Shown: one piece after another, positions 33,995-43,866 of the stretch | Numbering within the stretch: position 1 is the first letter of the stretch | How the letters are laid out: each line of letters starts with the position of its first letter | Assembly: GCF_044594925.1 (NCBI RefSeq) | Contig: NZ_CP138991.1 | Coordinates: 1,364,001 to 1,428,000, forward strand | Reading direction: 5' to 3' | DNA from: Maribacter sp044594925 | GTDB lineage: Bacteria; Bacteroidota; Bacteroidia; Flavobacteriales; Flavobacteriaceae | DNA length: 64,000 nucleotides | Made by a program: the position numbers and the translations under genes | The notes under the pieces: model-generated | The model's database searches: none | Told to the model about the DNA's origin: nothing | The model's input: the letters and a program-made list of their open reading frames with translations, nothing else

Positions 33995-36136
33995 CTAGGG
34001 CGTTTTACCCTCTAAATCTAATAAAAAAGCATATTCTTTAGCTACTTCCTTAAGGGATTCAAACCTGCCGGAAGCACCACCATGGCCTGCATCCATATTA
34101 ATATTAAAAAGTAACAACTTATCATCTGTCTTCATATCCCTTAACTTAGAAACCCATTTGGCAGGTTCAAAATATTGCACTTGAGAATCATATAGCCCTG
34201 TAGTTACCAGCATATTAGGATAGTTCTGTTGTTGCACATTATCATAGGGAGAATAAGACTTCATATATTCATAATAGTCCTTTTCATTAGGGTTACCCCA
34301 TTCATCGTACTCTCCCGTTGTAAGCGGAATGGTATCATCTAACATTGTAGTCACCACGTCAACAAAAGGTACCGCGGCAATAATACCATTATAAAGTTGG
34401 GGAGCCATATTTACAATTGCTCCCATTAGCAAACCCCCTGCTGAACCCCCAGATGCGTATAAATGTTCTGGACTAGTCATTTTTTGGTCAATCAAAAATT
34501 GAGAACAGTCCACAAAATCGGTAAAAGTATTTTTCTTATGTAGTAACTTACCGTCTTCGTACCAAGGTCTGCCCAAATATTCGCCACCACGAACGTGGGC
34601 AATCGCATATACGAATCCCCTATCCAATAGACTTAAACGAATTGAGGAGAATGATGGGTCTATAGTATACCCATAAGAGCCATAGGCGTATTGTAAAATA
34701 GGTGTATCGGAATTTAATGTCGTATTCTTATGATATATCAGTGACATTGGTACTTTAACACCGTCCCGAGCAGTTGCCCAAATACGTTTTTCTATATAAT
34801 TCTCTTTAAAAAATTGTCCACCTAGCACCTGTTGCTCCTTCTTAATGTCTTTTTCCTTTGTACGCATATTGAAGTCAATAACAGAACTAGGCGTTCTCAA
34901 AGAGTTATAACCATAACGTAATATTTGGGTATCAAAATCTGGGTTTGCACTTGTATAAGCTGTATAAGTCTGACTTTCAAATGGCAAGTAATATTCTAAA
35001 GAGCCATCCCATTTAACTATTTTAATTTGACTTAATCCGTTCTCCCTCTCCGTAAGTACATAATAATCCTTAAAAATATCCATATACTCTAGAAGAACAT
35101 CTTTCCTGTGTGCAATGAAGTCTTTCCAGTTCACTGATTGGGTTGCCGTTTCCGACGTTTTCATCAATTTAAAATTGGTAGCACCATCTTTATTGGTTAA
35201 AATATAGAAACTATCCCTGTAGTGCGATATAGAATACTCCAAGCCTCTTTCTCGCTTGGAAAAAAGTTCAAAAGTACCATCTGGTTGGTCACTAGGTAAA
35301 ATTTGATATTCCGAAGTTAATGTACTCGATGAACCTATTACAATATACTTTTTCGATTTTGTGCGATAAACATATGTGGTAAAAGTATCGTCCTTTTCGT
35401 GGAAAACCAACTCGTCATCAGATGAAGGTGTACCCAATCTATGCTTGTAAATTTTATCCGACCTTAGAGTAACCGTATCATTTTTAGTGTAGAACAAAGT
35501 CTGGTTATCATTGGCCCAAACGCCGCCACCAGTTGTATTCTCTATTACATCATCAAAGACTTCTCCTGTTTCAAGATTCTTAAAGCGAATTGTATACTGT
35601 CTACGACTAACTTTATCTACACCGCAGGCTGCTATTTTATTGTTGGGACTTATTGAAATACCACCTATTTTGAAATAATCGGAACCAATTGCCATTTCAT
35701 TTCCATCAAACATCACCTCTTTAGGAGACTCAAGATTCTTTTTATGCCTTGCATATATAGGGTATTCCTTTCCTGTTTCGTATTGTGTTTGGTACCAATA
35801 CCCATTTAACTTATAAGGTACTGAGGAATCATCCTCCTTTATCCTACCCTTCATCTCATCAAAAAGTGCTGCTTGAAACGCCTTGGTATGAGCCGTAAGT
35901 TTATTGTAATATTCATTCTCTTGATTCAAATAAGAAAGTACTTCGGCATCCTCTCTATCATTTAACCAGTAATAATTATCTATCCTTACATCACCATGAA
36001 ATACAAGTTCTTTGGCAATTTTTTTTGCTACGGGAGGGTCTATTTTGGGCATCTTATCTCTTTGTTCATCTTTACAAGCAGCGGCAAAAATAATACATAC
36101 TAGGAGAAGTATTCTTTGTAATGCTCTTTGATTCAT
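33995..36136 (-). CDS. S9 prolyl oligopeptidase family lipoprotein (oligopeptidase B-like)
   Basis: The 713-residue protein has a short hydrophobic N-terminus ending in a lipobox-like FAAAC (Cys21), so it is likely a periplasmic lipoprotein. Residues about 35-430 form the seven-bladed propeller and the C-terminal third is the alpha/beta hydrolase domain. The triad is Ser565 (SGGSAGG), Asp650 (GLYD) and His685 (DAGHGG). The start PKIDPPVAKKIAKELVFHGD and DNYYWLNDR are as in oligopeptidase B. It cleaves short peptides, with preference for basic residues expected from the family. It is divergent from ybaB. Confidence 0.92.
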   Translation of the reverse strand: MNQRALQRILLLVCIIFAAACKDEQRDKMPKIDPPVAKKIAKELVFHGDVRIDNYYWLNDREDAEVLSYLNQENEYYNKLTAHTKAFQAALFDEMKGRIKEDDSSVPYKLNGYWYQTQYETGKEYPIYARHKKNLESPKEVMFDGNEMAIGSDYFKIGGISISPNNKIAACGVDKVSRRQYTIRFKNLETGEVFDDVIENTTGGGVWANDNQTLFYTKNDTVTLRSDKIYKHRLGTPSSDDELVFHEKDDTFTTYVYRTKSKKYIVIGSSSTLTSEYQILPSDQPDGTFELFSKRERGLEYSISHYRDSFYILTNKDGATNFKLMKTSETATQSVNWKDFIAHRKDVLLEYMDIFKDYYVLTERENGLSQIKIVKWDGSLEYYLPFESQTYTAYTSANPDFDTQILRYGYNSLRTPSSVIDFNMRTKEKDIKKEQQVLGGQFFKENYIEKRIWATARDGVKVPMSLIYHKNTTLNSDTPILQYAYGSYGYTIDPSFSSIRLSLLDRGFVYAIAHVRGGEYLGRPWYEDGKLLHKKNTFTDFVDCSQFLIDQKMTSPEHLYASGGSAGGLLMGAIVNMAPQLYNGIIAAVPFVDVVTTMLDDTIPLTTGEYDEWGNPNEKDYYEYMKSYSPYDNVQQQNYPNMLVTTGLYDSQVQYFEPAKWVSKLRDMKTDDKLLLFNINMDAGHGGASGRFESLKEVAKEYAFLLDLEGKTP

Positions 36137-36164
36137 AACGTAAATTCAAATTCTGGCAATTTAG

Positions 36165-36172
36165 TACTTTTG
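36165..36172 (+). promoter_or_regulatory. -7 box for the YbaB-thioredoxin pair
   Basis: TACTTTTG matches TAnnTTTG, 27 bases before the ATG at 36200, in the 63-base gap between divergent genes. Confidence 0.45.
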
Positions 36173-36199
36173 TACGATAGGAAATAGAAAACAGATACA

Positions 36200-36526
36200 A
36201 TGTTTGGAGACATGATGGGAATGATGGGTAAATTAAAAGAGACCCAACAGAAAGTAGAAGACACTAAAAAACGCATGGATACGGTGCTTTTGGATGAAAA
36301 GTCATCGGATGACTTATTGCAAGTTGTTATTACTGCGAACAGAGAGCTGAAACAAATCACTATTTCGGATGACTTACTACAGGACAAGGAACAATTGGAG
36401 GACTATCTCTTATTAACCTTGAACAAGGCGATAGAGAAAGCAACTAAGGTAAACGAAACCGAGCTCGCTGCAGTAGCCAAGGAAGGCATGCCCAATATTC
36501 CGGGAATGGATTCGTTATTTAAGTAA
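36200..36526 (+). CDS. YbaB/EbfC-family nucleoid-associated protein
   Basis: The 108-residue protein begins with the family pattern MFGDMMGMMGKLKETQQKVED and has the helix-strand-helix core (VVITANRELKQITISDDLL, then LLTLNKAIEKATKVNETE). YbaB proteins form dimers that bind DNA without strong sequence preference. The usual dnaX/recR context is absent; instead it precedes an exported thioredoxin by 18 bases and diverges from an S9 peptidase. Confidence 0.87.
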   Translation: MFGDMMGMMGKLKETQQKVEDTKKRMDTVLLDEKSSDDLLQVVITANRELKQITISDDLLQDKEQLEDYLLLTLNKAIEKATKVNETELAAVAKEGMPNIPGMDSLFK

Positions 36527-36544
36527 CCATTACACTTAATAATC

Positions 36545-36997
36545 ATGAAAAAAGTATTTTTTTTATTGCTACTACCTTTATTCTTTTCGGCTCAAGCTCC
36601 TATTGAGGTAGCTAGCGATACAAGTTGGGAATATAATCTTGAGAAGGCATTAAAATTGGCGCGGAAGAATGACAAAAACATTCTTATTTATTTTACCGGG
36701 AGCGATTGGTGTCCTCCATGTAAAATGCTAAAAAAGGATTTTTTTGAAACACCACAGTTTACCGAAGTATCCAAAAATTATATCACCTTATACATAGATA
36801 TGCCAAGAAATCAGGACCTTCTTTCCAAGGAGCAGATGAAGCATAATAAAGAAGTTGTGGCATCCTATAACAAGAAAGGCGTATTCCCCTTACTTAAAAT
36901 CATTAGCAATAAAGGAAAAACCTTAGATGAATATTCGGGATATGCTATGAATGGCGACGTTCGCTATCATGTACAACTTCTTGAAAAAAATAAGTAA
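36545..36997 (+). CDS. Exported thioredoxin-fold protein
   Basis: The 150-residue protein has a signal peptide (MKKVFFLLLLPLFFSAQAPIEV) and a thioredoxin domain with the redox motif FTGSDWCPPCKMLKKDFF. The cis-proline-like turn is in KKGVFPLLKI. The CPPC pair and export suggest a periplasmic disulfide reductase or thiol-handling protein related to DUF255/thioredoxin-7 families. It follows YbaB by 18 bases. Confidence 0.85.
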   Translation: MKKVFFLLLLPLFFSAQAPIEVASDTSWEYNLEKALKLARKNDKNILIYFTGSDWCPPCKMLKKDFFETPQFTEVSKNYITLYIDMPRNQDLLSKEQMKHNKEVVASYNKKGVFPLLKIISNKGKTLDEYSGYAMNGDVRYHVQLLEKNK

Positions 36998-37015
36998 ACT
37001 ACTTCGGGACAAGCC
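36996..37015 (+). repeat. Intergenic 20-bp repeat, copy 2
   Basis: This matches 18 of 20 positions of 14881-14900, starts at the thioredoxin stop codon and precedes its terminator. Flanks differ. Confidence 0.5.
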
Positions 37016-37093
37016 TGAAAAGTATTCGTAGGAAATGAACATTTAATTCCGAGGTAAGCTTATGGTTATCAAAACCTTTGGCCGTGTCAATAA

Positions 37094-37122
37094 AAAAGGC
37101 TTTCCTTATCGGAAAGCCTTTT
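37094..37122. terminator. Bidirectional terminator
   Basis: AAAAGGCTTTCC and GGAAAGCCTTTT pair around TTATC, between the thioredoxin gene (+) and the OmpA gene (-). Confidence 0.8.
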
Positions 37123-37145
37123 CATTTTAGGGAACTTTGGGGGGA

Positions 37146-38246
37146 TTAATTATTAATTAATCTAAACTCAGTTCTTCTATTTACAGCGTGCTCTCTTTCT
37201 GTACATGTAACACCTTCTCTACACCTGTTCTTTACTTTGTTCTCACCGTATCCATTAGCAACTAAAAGACTAGAATTAACACCTTTGGTGATTAAATAAT
37301 CTGCAACCGCTTTTGCACGTCTTTCAGACAAATCCTGATTAGAACCAGAGTTACCTCTAACATCTGTATGTGAAGCAATTTCTAATTTAACACCAGGGTT
37401 TTGTTGTAAAACTGGCATTAATCTAGTGTCTATTATTCTTTTTGCATCAGCAGTTAAAGAAGCACTACCTAAATTCCAATTGATAGGTAAAGCCTGGTAT
37501 TCAACTAAAGAACATTCTACTTCTTTCCAAGTAGTAAGCCCTCCTTTTTCCTTTAAAACCTCTTTAGAAACTGTTTTAGTAACTGCAGGAATAGTTTCTT
37601 CTACAGTGTAAGCATCTTTGTCCAATACTGTTTTAGTGATGGTTTTGTATTCCGCAGGAATAATCTCTTCCACTACCCTAGCAGGTTCTAATAAAACTCT
37701 TTTGGTGTAAGAAGCATTCTTTGAACCAATCGGTGTTTTAGAGGTGGACGCATCCGCTCCTAGAACTTCGGTACTGACAGTAGTAAATTCTGCAGGATAC
37801 CCTTTATAACACCAATACCTACAGTCATCAGGATTACCAGAGGCACAATCCGGTGCAGCAGCTCCTAATTCCCATTGGGCGTAAGCTGGTTTAATTTCTA
37901 TTGTTTCCGAGCTAGGTCTAAAATTAGCCGGTGTTATACGCAAGGTGTTTCCACCTTCTTTGGAAACGTACGTCACCGTTTCTGTTCCCCATTTTTCCGG
38001 AATAACAGTTAGTTTCTTCCCGGCCGCCTTTACCTCAACTCTTTCCGTAATAGTTTTAAAAGTCGCAGGAATCGTTTTTAAAACCTTGTAAGCTGGTTTT
38101 ACTGTTAAGGTCACTGTTTCATTAACATAAACGTCCGGAGTCGTACAACGAACATAACATTTACCAGGTTCAGGGTTTTCAGGTAAGTCTTGGGCCATTG
38201 TTATGGCTGCTGTCATAAATGCAAATACAAATAATACTTTTTTCAT
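37146..38246 (-). CDS. OmpA-family outer-membrane protein with repeat stalk
   Basis: The 366-residue protein has a signal peptide (MKKVLFVFAFMTAAITMAQ). A Cys-containing start (GKCYVRCTTPDVYVNE) is followed by a middle region of repeated short units of the form IPAxYKTITKxV (residues about 58-240, four recognisable copies). The C-terminal OmpA domain (IASHTDVRGNSGSNQDLSERRAK through EHAVNRRTEFRLINN) binds peptidoglycan. There is no eight-strand barrel; this is the Bacteroidota layout in which a stalk links the peptidoglycan anchor to the cell surface. The gene is alone, with terminator at 37094-37122. Confidence 0.88.
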   Translation of the reverse strand: MKKVLFVFAFMTAAITMAQDLPENPEPGKCYVRCTTPDVYVNETVTLTVKPAYKVLKTIPATFKTITERVEVKAAGKKLTVIPEKWGTETVTYVSKEGGNTLRITPANFRPSSETIEIKPAYAQWELGAAAPDCASGNPDDCRYWCYKGYPAEFTTVSTEVLGADASTSKTPIGSKNASYTKRVLLEPARVVEEIIPAEYKTITKTVLDKDAYTVEETIPAVTKTVSKEVLKEKGGLTTWKEVECSLVEYQALPINWNLGSASLTADAKRIIDTRLMPVLQQNPGVKLEIASHTDVRGNSGSNQDLSERRAKAVADYLITKGVNSSLLVANGYGENKVKNRCREGVTCTEREHAVNRRTEFRLINN

Positions 38247-38389
38247 AATGGTTGATATTTATAATTTATTAGTGTACCTATAGGAAACCTAACTTTGGAA
38301 AAAGTCACAATAAATTTTTAAAAAAAATAAAACAGCTCTATTTATAGTAATAATTAGAATACTTATCTTTAAAAGAAAACTGCTAAAAT

Positions 38390-38686
38390 ATGGTTGAAAT
38401 AAAAAAGACAAAACCGAATGAGTTTCAATTTTTAGTTAAATCGGAAACAGGAAACATACTGCTGGAGAGTGTTCCTTTTTCAGATAAGAGGACCGTTGAA
38501 TCTACCATAAAAAAACTTTGTATATCCAACGCTTCAAATAAATATGTTGAACGCAAAACTAATTTTGAGGGTAAGTTTTTATTCAATCTTAAAAATGAAG
38601 AGGGTACTATTATTGGCAGTAGTGGTTTTTATGGTTCGGAGGCAGGAATGGAAAACGGCATAAAAAATCTAAAAAGCAGCCTTTAG
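38390..38686 (+). CDS. DUF1508 (YegP-like) protein
   Basis: The 98-residue protein is made of two related halves of the YegP fold: FQFLVKSETGNILLESVPFSDK with TVESTIKKL, then FLFNLKNEEGTIIGSSGFYGSE with GMENGIKNL. The role of YegP proteins is unknown. It is cytoplasmic, small and monocistronic. It is convergent with the threonine aldolase gene (22 bases between stops). Confidence 0.85.
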   Translation: MVEIKKTKPNEFQFLVKSETGNILLESVPFSDKRTVESTIKKLCISNASNKYVERKTNFEGKFLFNLKNEEGTIIGSSGFYGSEAGMENGIKNLKSSL

Positions 38687-38708
38687 GCAAACTGATTCCG
38701 AATATATG

Positions 38709-39731
38709 TTATAAGTGCTGTAAGGTCTCTAAAATATAATTGTGCATTGCATCCGTATAATCCATATGGGTGACCATTCTAAGCTTACCCTGTCCCATAC
38801 TAATAATATGAATATCCAAGCTTCGCAGTTTTTCTGTAAATGCATCGCTGGAAATATTATCCTCGTCTATCTCAAAAATAATAATATTGGTTTCTATGGG
38901 TTCTACTTTTTTAACATAACTTACAGTCTCTAATGCAAGCCCTATTTCTAAGGCTTTTTTATGGTCTTCAGAAAGGCGCGCAATATGCTCATCTAATGCA
39001 AATATTCCCGCAGCAGCCAAAAATCCGGATTGACGCATCCCTCCTCCTAAAATTTTTCTAATACGAAGTGCCTGATGAATAGTATCCTTATCCCCTACCA
39101 AAACAGAACCTACTGGGCAACCCAAGCCCTTACTTAAACAAACGCTAATAGTATCGAACAAAGCACCATATTGTTCAGCAGTTTCTTCTTTGGCCACTAA
39201 AGCGTTCCATAGGCGTGCGCCGTCTAAATGATACTTTAGATTGTGTTTCTCACAGACTGCCTTAATCCGTTCCAGTTCTTTAAAATCCCAACAAGCACCA
39301 CCTCCTTTATTCGTTGTATTTTCGATACATACCAGTTTAGACAATGGACTATGATAGAAATCTGGCGGGTTGATGGCATGCTCTACCTGTGTGGCGGTCA
39401 TCATACCTCGATAACCATCTACCAACCTACAAGAAACCCCACTATTAAAGCTTACACCACCACCTTCGTAATTAAAAACATGTGCATATTTATCGCAAAT
39501 AAGCTGTTCTCCTGGCTGCGTGTGTAACTTTATGGCTGTTTGGTTGGTCATTGTACCGCTTGGAAAGAAAAGAGCGGCCTCCATACCAAACATCTCAGCA
39601 ACTTTTTCCTCCAAAGCATTTACGGAAGGGTCCTCTTTAAAAACATCATCACCAACTTTTGCACTCAATATGGCATCCATCATTCCTTTTGATGGCTTCG
39701 TAACAGTATCGCTAATTAAATTTACTTTCAT
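38709..39731 (-). CDS. ltaE: Low-specificity L-threonine aldolase
   Basis: The 340-residue PLP enzyme cleaves threonine or allo-threonine to glycine and acetaldehyde. It shows NLISDTVTKPSKGM, VGDDVFKEDPSV, FFPSGTMTNQTA, LDGARLWNALVA and the Schiff-base lysine in VCLSKGLGCPVGS. Length and order match the type I aldolase family. It is convergent with the YegP-like gene and follows the zinc protease at 27 bases in the same direction. Confidence 0.92.
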   Translation of the reverse strand: MKVNLISDTVTKPSKGMMDAILSAKVGDDVFKEDPSVNALEEKVAEMFGMEAALFFPSGTMTNQTAIKLHTQPGEQLICDKYAHVFNYEGGGVSFNSGVSCRLVDGYRGMMTATQVEHAINPPDFYHSPLSKLVCIENTTNKGGGACWDFKELERIKAVCEKHNLKYHLDGARLWNALVAKEETAEQYGALFDTISVCLSKGLGCPVGSVLVGDKDTIHQALRIRKILGGGMRQSGFLAAAGIFALDEHIARLSEDHKKALEIGLALETVSYVKKVEPIETNIIIFEIDEDNISSDAFTEKLRSLDIHIISMGQGKLRMVTHMDYTDAMHNYILETLQHL

Positions 39732-39758
39732 TCAATAAGGTAATGTAGATTTAATGAC

Positions 39759-42158
39759 TTAATGAAAACAATCCATTCCAATAGGTGAACCATCTGGTAA
39801 TTTTGGAGCAGCAATAACCTCAAAATCATCAGGATGCTCGTAAAATCCATTTATTCTTCTAACCATCTCCATGGCATTAGTGTTATTAGCTTTTGCCATT
39901 AGCTTGACTTTCAGATGCCTTAATTGCGCATTAGCTATTGCATTAACCTGAGGGTGGACCTTATCATGAATCGCTAAATTCATTAGGTGAAACAATATTC
40001 TATAATTTATACTATGTTGTACTTCTTGGAGGTAAGCATCTTTGTGATCTTTAAATAGGGTGTTAGCTGCCAATTCATTGAACACCTCTTCTAGTCCAAT
40101 ATTATCAGGTTCTAAAGCTTTCTGCTGAATTAGTCGTGAGGCTCTTTCTGGATGAAGTAGCAAACCTAATGTCATATCCGCAGCGGTTTCAGGCGCAGAA
40201 AGGGCATCAAAAGAAACCCCGGTCTTTCCGTTTATGGATTCCCTTGTTCTTCCATAGCCGAAAGCTCTAGGTGGAAATAGCGCTAGCTTTTCTCTAGGAA
40301 TGGCAATCTCATCAGCGTCCAAAGTTCTTAACACTACCTTCAACGCTTTTTCCTGGTTTGATTTATCGACTGTACGGACCACCTCTTGCCCATCTCCCTT
40401 TACAGCATAATTATATTCTAAACCGCCAATAATTTTAGTAACACCTTCTGTCTGATACCTATGGAAAAAGTATAACGGCACAAAAACATCCTCTAAAACA
40501 GAATTAGGCTCATTCGTTTTAATATTATCAATAGAGAAGTTTTTGATAGCAGTGCTTCTAACTTGAAGCATAGCATCCAACTCTTCACTTATATCCTTTC
40601 CATTATCCCAGAGATGTGCCAAAACGTGAGCACTACCTTGTGGCCGAGCATCTTGATCCGTAATATACCGTAATCCTTTGTCCTTGGCGCGTTCTAGTAT
40701 TTCATTCAGTGCTTTTTCTTCTTCAACACCCGCTGGAAAAGACGAATAAGAATAGGCTATGGTAACCTTGTCCCAATCTCCAATACCTATGGCATAGGCG
40801 TTGGAGAAATCAATTTCCCCATTGGACACCGAAAACTGGGGATGTGGATAATCCATCACCGATGCTCTGTTATTGGTGCTAGCGGCATAATTATGGGCAA
40901 ATCCTAAGGTATGTCCAATTTCATGGGCAGAGAGTTGGCGTATTCTTGCTATGGCCAAATCCAACATAGGTTTATGATTATCATCACGCTCGGCAAAAGG
41001 CTTGTTCATTAAGGCCTGGGCTATTAAATAGTCCTGACGTATACGTAGGCTTCCTAAACTAACATGTCCTTTCATAATTTCACCCGTACGTGGATCCGTA
41101 ATACTACTGCCATAGCTCCAGCCACGAGTGGAACGGTGCACCCATTGAATTACGTTATACCTAACGTCCATAGGGTCTGCATCATCAGGTAAAACCTTTA
41201 CTTGAAAAGCATCCTTGTAACCAATAGCTTCAAAAGCTTGGTTCCACCAACGACCTCCTTCTAATAATGCAGAACGCACTGGCTCTGGTGTTCCATTATC
41301 TAAATAATAGATAATGGGTTCTACGGCTTCACTAACCGCGTCGTTAGGGTACTTCTTTTCCAGACGATGCCTTCTAATAAAGCGCTTTAAAATGGACTCT
41401 TCTACCGGAGTAGCGTAATCATAATACATAAAAGGAGATGATCCAGAACGAGGATCAAATTTTCGCTGCTTATAACCGTCATCTGGCAGTTCAATAAAAG
41501 AACAGTGTTGTGCAACAGTAATTAAATCTGAGTTAGGTGTTACCGAGTTGATGTAGTTCCCTGTGGCTTGCCCTTTAAAAGTCATTGCCATATCAAACTC
41601 CACATTCTTTGGAAACGCTTTTGTCCTTTCCAAAGCCATAGCGCTTTTGGTTTTATCCAAACTATAAGTCCCTTGTTTAGTCCTTTTTAATCGCTTAGCA
41701 ACACCGTGGGCGTCTTGCATTAAAAAATCAGTAATATCAATTATATAAGTTCCGTTCTTTTCCTCTTCTATCTTAAATCCTCCTAAAATAGATTTGGCAA
41801 AAGCCTGCTCAACGGATTTACGTTCTAATTCGTTATCGGTTAAAGCTCTAAACTTTAAATTTGGTTGTACCAACAGTAATTTATTCCCAGCTTTCTTAAA
41901 ATAGACCACTTGTTCGTTACCTAACTGTCCGCGATCCAAACCTATGTCGTTACTCCCAATACCACTACTTAAAGAGTATACATACAGAAATTCTTTATTA
42001 AGCTTGTCTACTTCTAAAAAAACCTTGTCCGTTTTAGCGTCATAATAAAAATCAAAAAGGCCTTGGTATTTCTTGAAATCTTTCTTTTTTTCGGAAAATT
42101 GAGCGGTAATTGTTTGAAAGGATAACAATGCAATCAGCAACATTAATACGTTTTTCAT
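39759..42158 (-). CDS. Large exported zinc metalloprotease (DUF5117/DUF5118-type)
   Basis: This is a 799-residue protein with signal peptide MKNVLMLLIALLSFQTITAQ. The catalytic site HEIGHTLGFAHN (about residues 412-423) is the extended HExxHxxGxxH metzincin zinc motif. A downstream VMDYPHP gives the Met-turn. N- and C-terminal segments match the DUF5117/DUF5118 flanks of Bacteroidota zinc-dependent metalloproteases. The longer reading starting at 42224 would put 22 extra residues before the signal peptide, so I use 42158. It is periplasmic or surface exposed; its substrate is unknown. It is divergent from the ATP-grasp operon. Confidence 0.9.
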   Translation of the reverse strand: MKNVLMLLIALLSFQTITAQFSEKKKDFKKYQGLFDFYYDAKTDKVFLEVDKLNKEFLYVYSLSSGIGSNDIGLDRGQLGNEQVVYFKKAGNKLLLVQPNLKFRALTDNELERKSVEQAFAKSILGGFKIEEEKNGTYIIDITDFLMQDAHGVAKRLKRTKQGTYSLDKTKSAMALERTKAFPKNVEFDMAMTFKGQATGNYINSVTPNSDLITVAQHCSFIELPDDGYKQRKFDPRSGSSPFMYYDYATPVEESILKRFIRRHRLEKKYPNDAVSEAVEPIIYYLDNGTPEPVRSALLEGGRWWNQAFEAIGYKDAFQVKVLPDDADPMDVRYNVIQWVHRSTRGWSYGSSITDPRTGEIMKGHVSLGSLRIRQDYLIAQALMNKPFAERDDNHKPMLDLAIARIRQLSAHEIGHTLGFAHNYAASTNNRASVMDYPHPQFSVSNGEIDFSNAYAIGIGDWDKVTIAYSYSSFPAGVEEEKALNEILERAKDKGLRYITDQDARPQGSAHVLAHLWDNGKDISEELDAMLQVRSTAIKNFSIDNIKTNEPNSVLEDVFVPLYFFHRYQTEGVTKIIGGLEYNYAVKGDGQEVVRTVDKSNQEKALKVVLRTLDADEIAIPREKLALFPPRAFGYGRTRESINGKTGVSFDALSAPETAADMTLGLLLHPERASRLIQQKALEPDNIGLEEVFNELAANTLFKDHKDAYLQEVQHSINYRILFHLMNLAIHDKVHPQVNAIANAQLRHLKVKLMAKANNTNAMEMVRRINGFYEHPDDFEVIAAPKLPDGSPIGMDCFH

Positions 42159-42354
42159 TCTAGTTGGTTTAGAAGCTAAAAATATGGAAATTATAGGAAA
42201 CACTATTGAAAATATTAGAAGCACCTATGATTACATAAATTCATCAAAATAGTATAGAAATATTAGGAAATCATCAAAATGAAGTTTGTATTAATATGAA
42301 TTATCCATCTCATTTCTCTATTAAAACCATTATCTTCTAGGAAAACAAAAAACT

Positions 42355-43818
42355 ATGGGGAATATTGAAAATCAGATATTTTCATCTTACCAAAGAAATC
42401 CAGAACTATATGACGAAATTTATGATAAAGACGGTTCCATAAAAACTGTTTATCAAAAATTATTCAATCTGTACGGAGAGCACTCCATTAAGGATTATGT
42501 TAATTTAAATACCAAAGCAAAATCATCTTTTTTTAATCAAGGAATTACATTTCAGGTTTATGGAGATAATGAGACTCAAGAGAAAATTTTTCCATTTGAT
42601 TTGTTTCCAAGAATTATAGACCATGAGGAATGGGATGTTATTGAAAAAGGAGCCATACAGCGCAGTAAGGCCTTAAACCTATTCTTATGGGATATCTACC
42701 ATGATAAAAATATTCTGAAACAAGGTATAGTTCCCTTAGACCTTATTAGCTCTTCAGAAAATTATCTAGATCAGATGAACGGGATTGATCCTCCTGGTGG
42801 CATTTACAACCATATTTCGGGGACCGATGTCATAAAACATAGTGATGGTAAATATTATGTACTGGAAGATAATATAAGATGCCCGTCCGGAGTAAGTTAT
42901 GTCATATGCAACAGAACAGCATTAAAGAGAGCATTATTCGGGGTATTTAACCATTACCAAACACACACGGTAACCAATTACGCCGAAAACCTTTTGGAAC
43001 TTTTGGAATCTACAAAACCCAAAGGCGTGGATATTCCCAATTGTGTGGTGATAACACCGGGAATGTATAATTCTGCATTCTATGAACATTCCTATTTGGC
43101 GAAAACTATGGGTGTAGAATTAGTGGAAGGACGCGATTTATTTGTAGAAAATGATTTTGTTTACATGAAGACCATCAGAGGTCCCCAAAAGGTGGATGTC
43201 ATCTATAGACGTATAGACGATCTTTTTCTTGACCCATTAGAATTTAAACCCGATTCCACGTTAGGTGTGCCCGGATTATTCGCCGCCTATAAGAAAGGGA
43301 ACGTTACCTTAGCCAACGCACCGGGAACCGGTGTTGCCGATGATAAAGCAGTATACACCTACATGCCTGAAATAATTAAGTATTATTTGGGTGAGGAGCC
43401 CATTTTAAACAATGTACATACGTACCACTGTAGCAGACCAGATGAACTCAAGTACGTTTTAGAACATATTCACGAACTGGTTATAAAACCTGTAGACGAG
43501 GCTGGTGGTTATGGTATCTCTATCGGTAACAGGCTCACAAAAGCTGAAATAGAAACCGTTAAAAAGCAGGTGGCGGCGCATCCAAGAAAATATGTTGCTC
43601 AACCTATCATGTCACTTTCGGTACACCCAACTTATATTGATGAGAGCGAGTCTTTCGAACAACGCCATGTAGACTTAAGAACTTTTACGGTGTTAGGAAA
43701 AGATAAAGAATTTGTACTCAAAGGAGGCCTTACCCGTGTAGCGCTTCAAAAAGGAAATCTAATCGTAAACTCATCACAAGGAGGTGGGTCAAAAGATACT
43801 TGGGTATTAAAAGAGTAG
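42355..43818 (+). CDS. Circularly permuted ATP-grasp protein (type 2)
   Basis: The 487-residue enzyme is of the permuted ATP-grasp family, predicted amide/peptide-forming ligases. Visible parts are FPFDLFPRIIDHEEW, QRSKALNLFLWDIYHD, VLEDNIRCPSGVSYVICNR, VDVIYRRIDDLFLDPL, ANAPGTGVADDKAVYTYM and VIKPVDEAGGYGISIG with the nucleotide-loop glycines. It contains no membrane segment. The three genes 42355-45702 occur as a conserved set and are spaced 48 and 30 bases apart. Predicted to make a peptide-like bond to a so far unknown acceptor; no biochemistry is established to my knowledge. Confidence 0.88.
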   Translation: MGNIENQIFSSYQRNPELYDEIYDKDGSIKTVYQKLFNLYGEHSIKDYVNLNTKAKSSFFNQGITFQVYGDNETQEKIFPFDLFPRIIDHEEWDVIEKGAIQRSKALNLFLWDIYHDKNILKQGIVPLDLISSSENYLDQMNGIDPPGGIYNHISGTDVIKHSDGKYYVLEDNIRCPSGVSYVICNRTALKRALFGVFNHYQTHTVTNYAENLLELLESTKPKGVDIPNCVVITPGMYNSAFYEHSYLAKTMGVELVEGRDLFVENDFVYMKTIRGPQKVDVIYRRIDDLFLDPLEFKPDSTLGVPGLFAAYKKGNVTLANAPGTGVADDKAVYTYMPEIIKYYLGEEPILNNVHTYHCSRPDELKYVLEHIHELVIKPVDEAGGYGISIGNRLTKAEIETVKKQVAAHPRKYVAQPIMSLSVHPTYIDESESFEQRHVDLRTFTVLGKDKEFVLKGGLTRVALQKGNLIVNSSQGGGSKDTWVLKE

Positions 43819-43866
43819 TCAAAATCAGAAAGTACGTTTTAAAAATAAACTAGAAATTATAATTTT

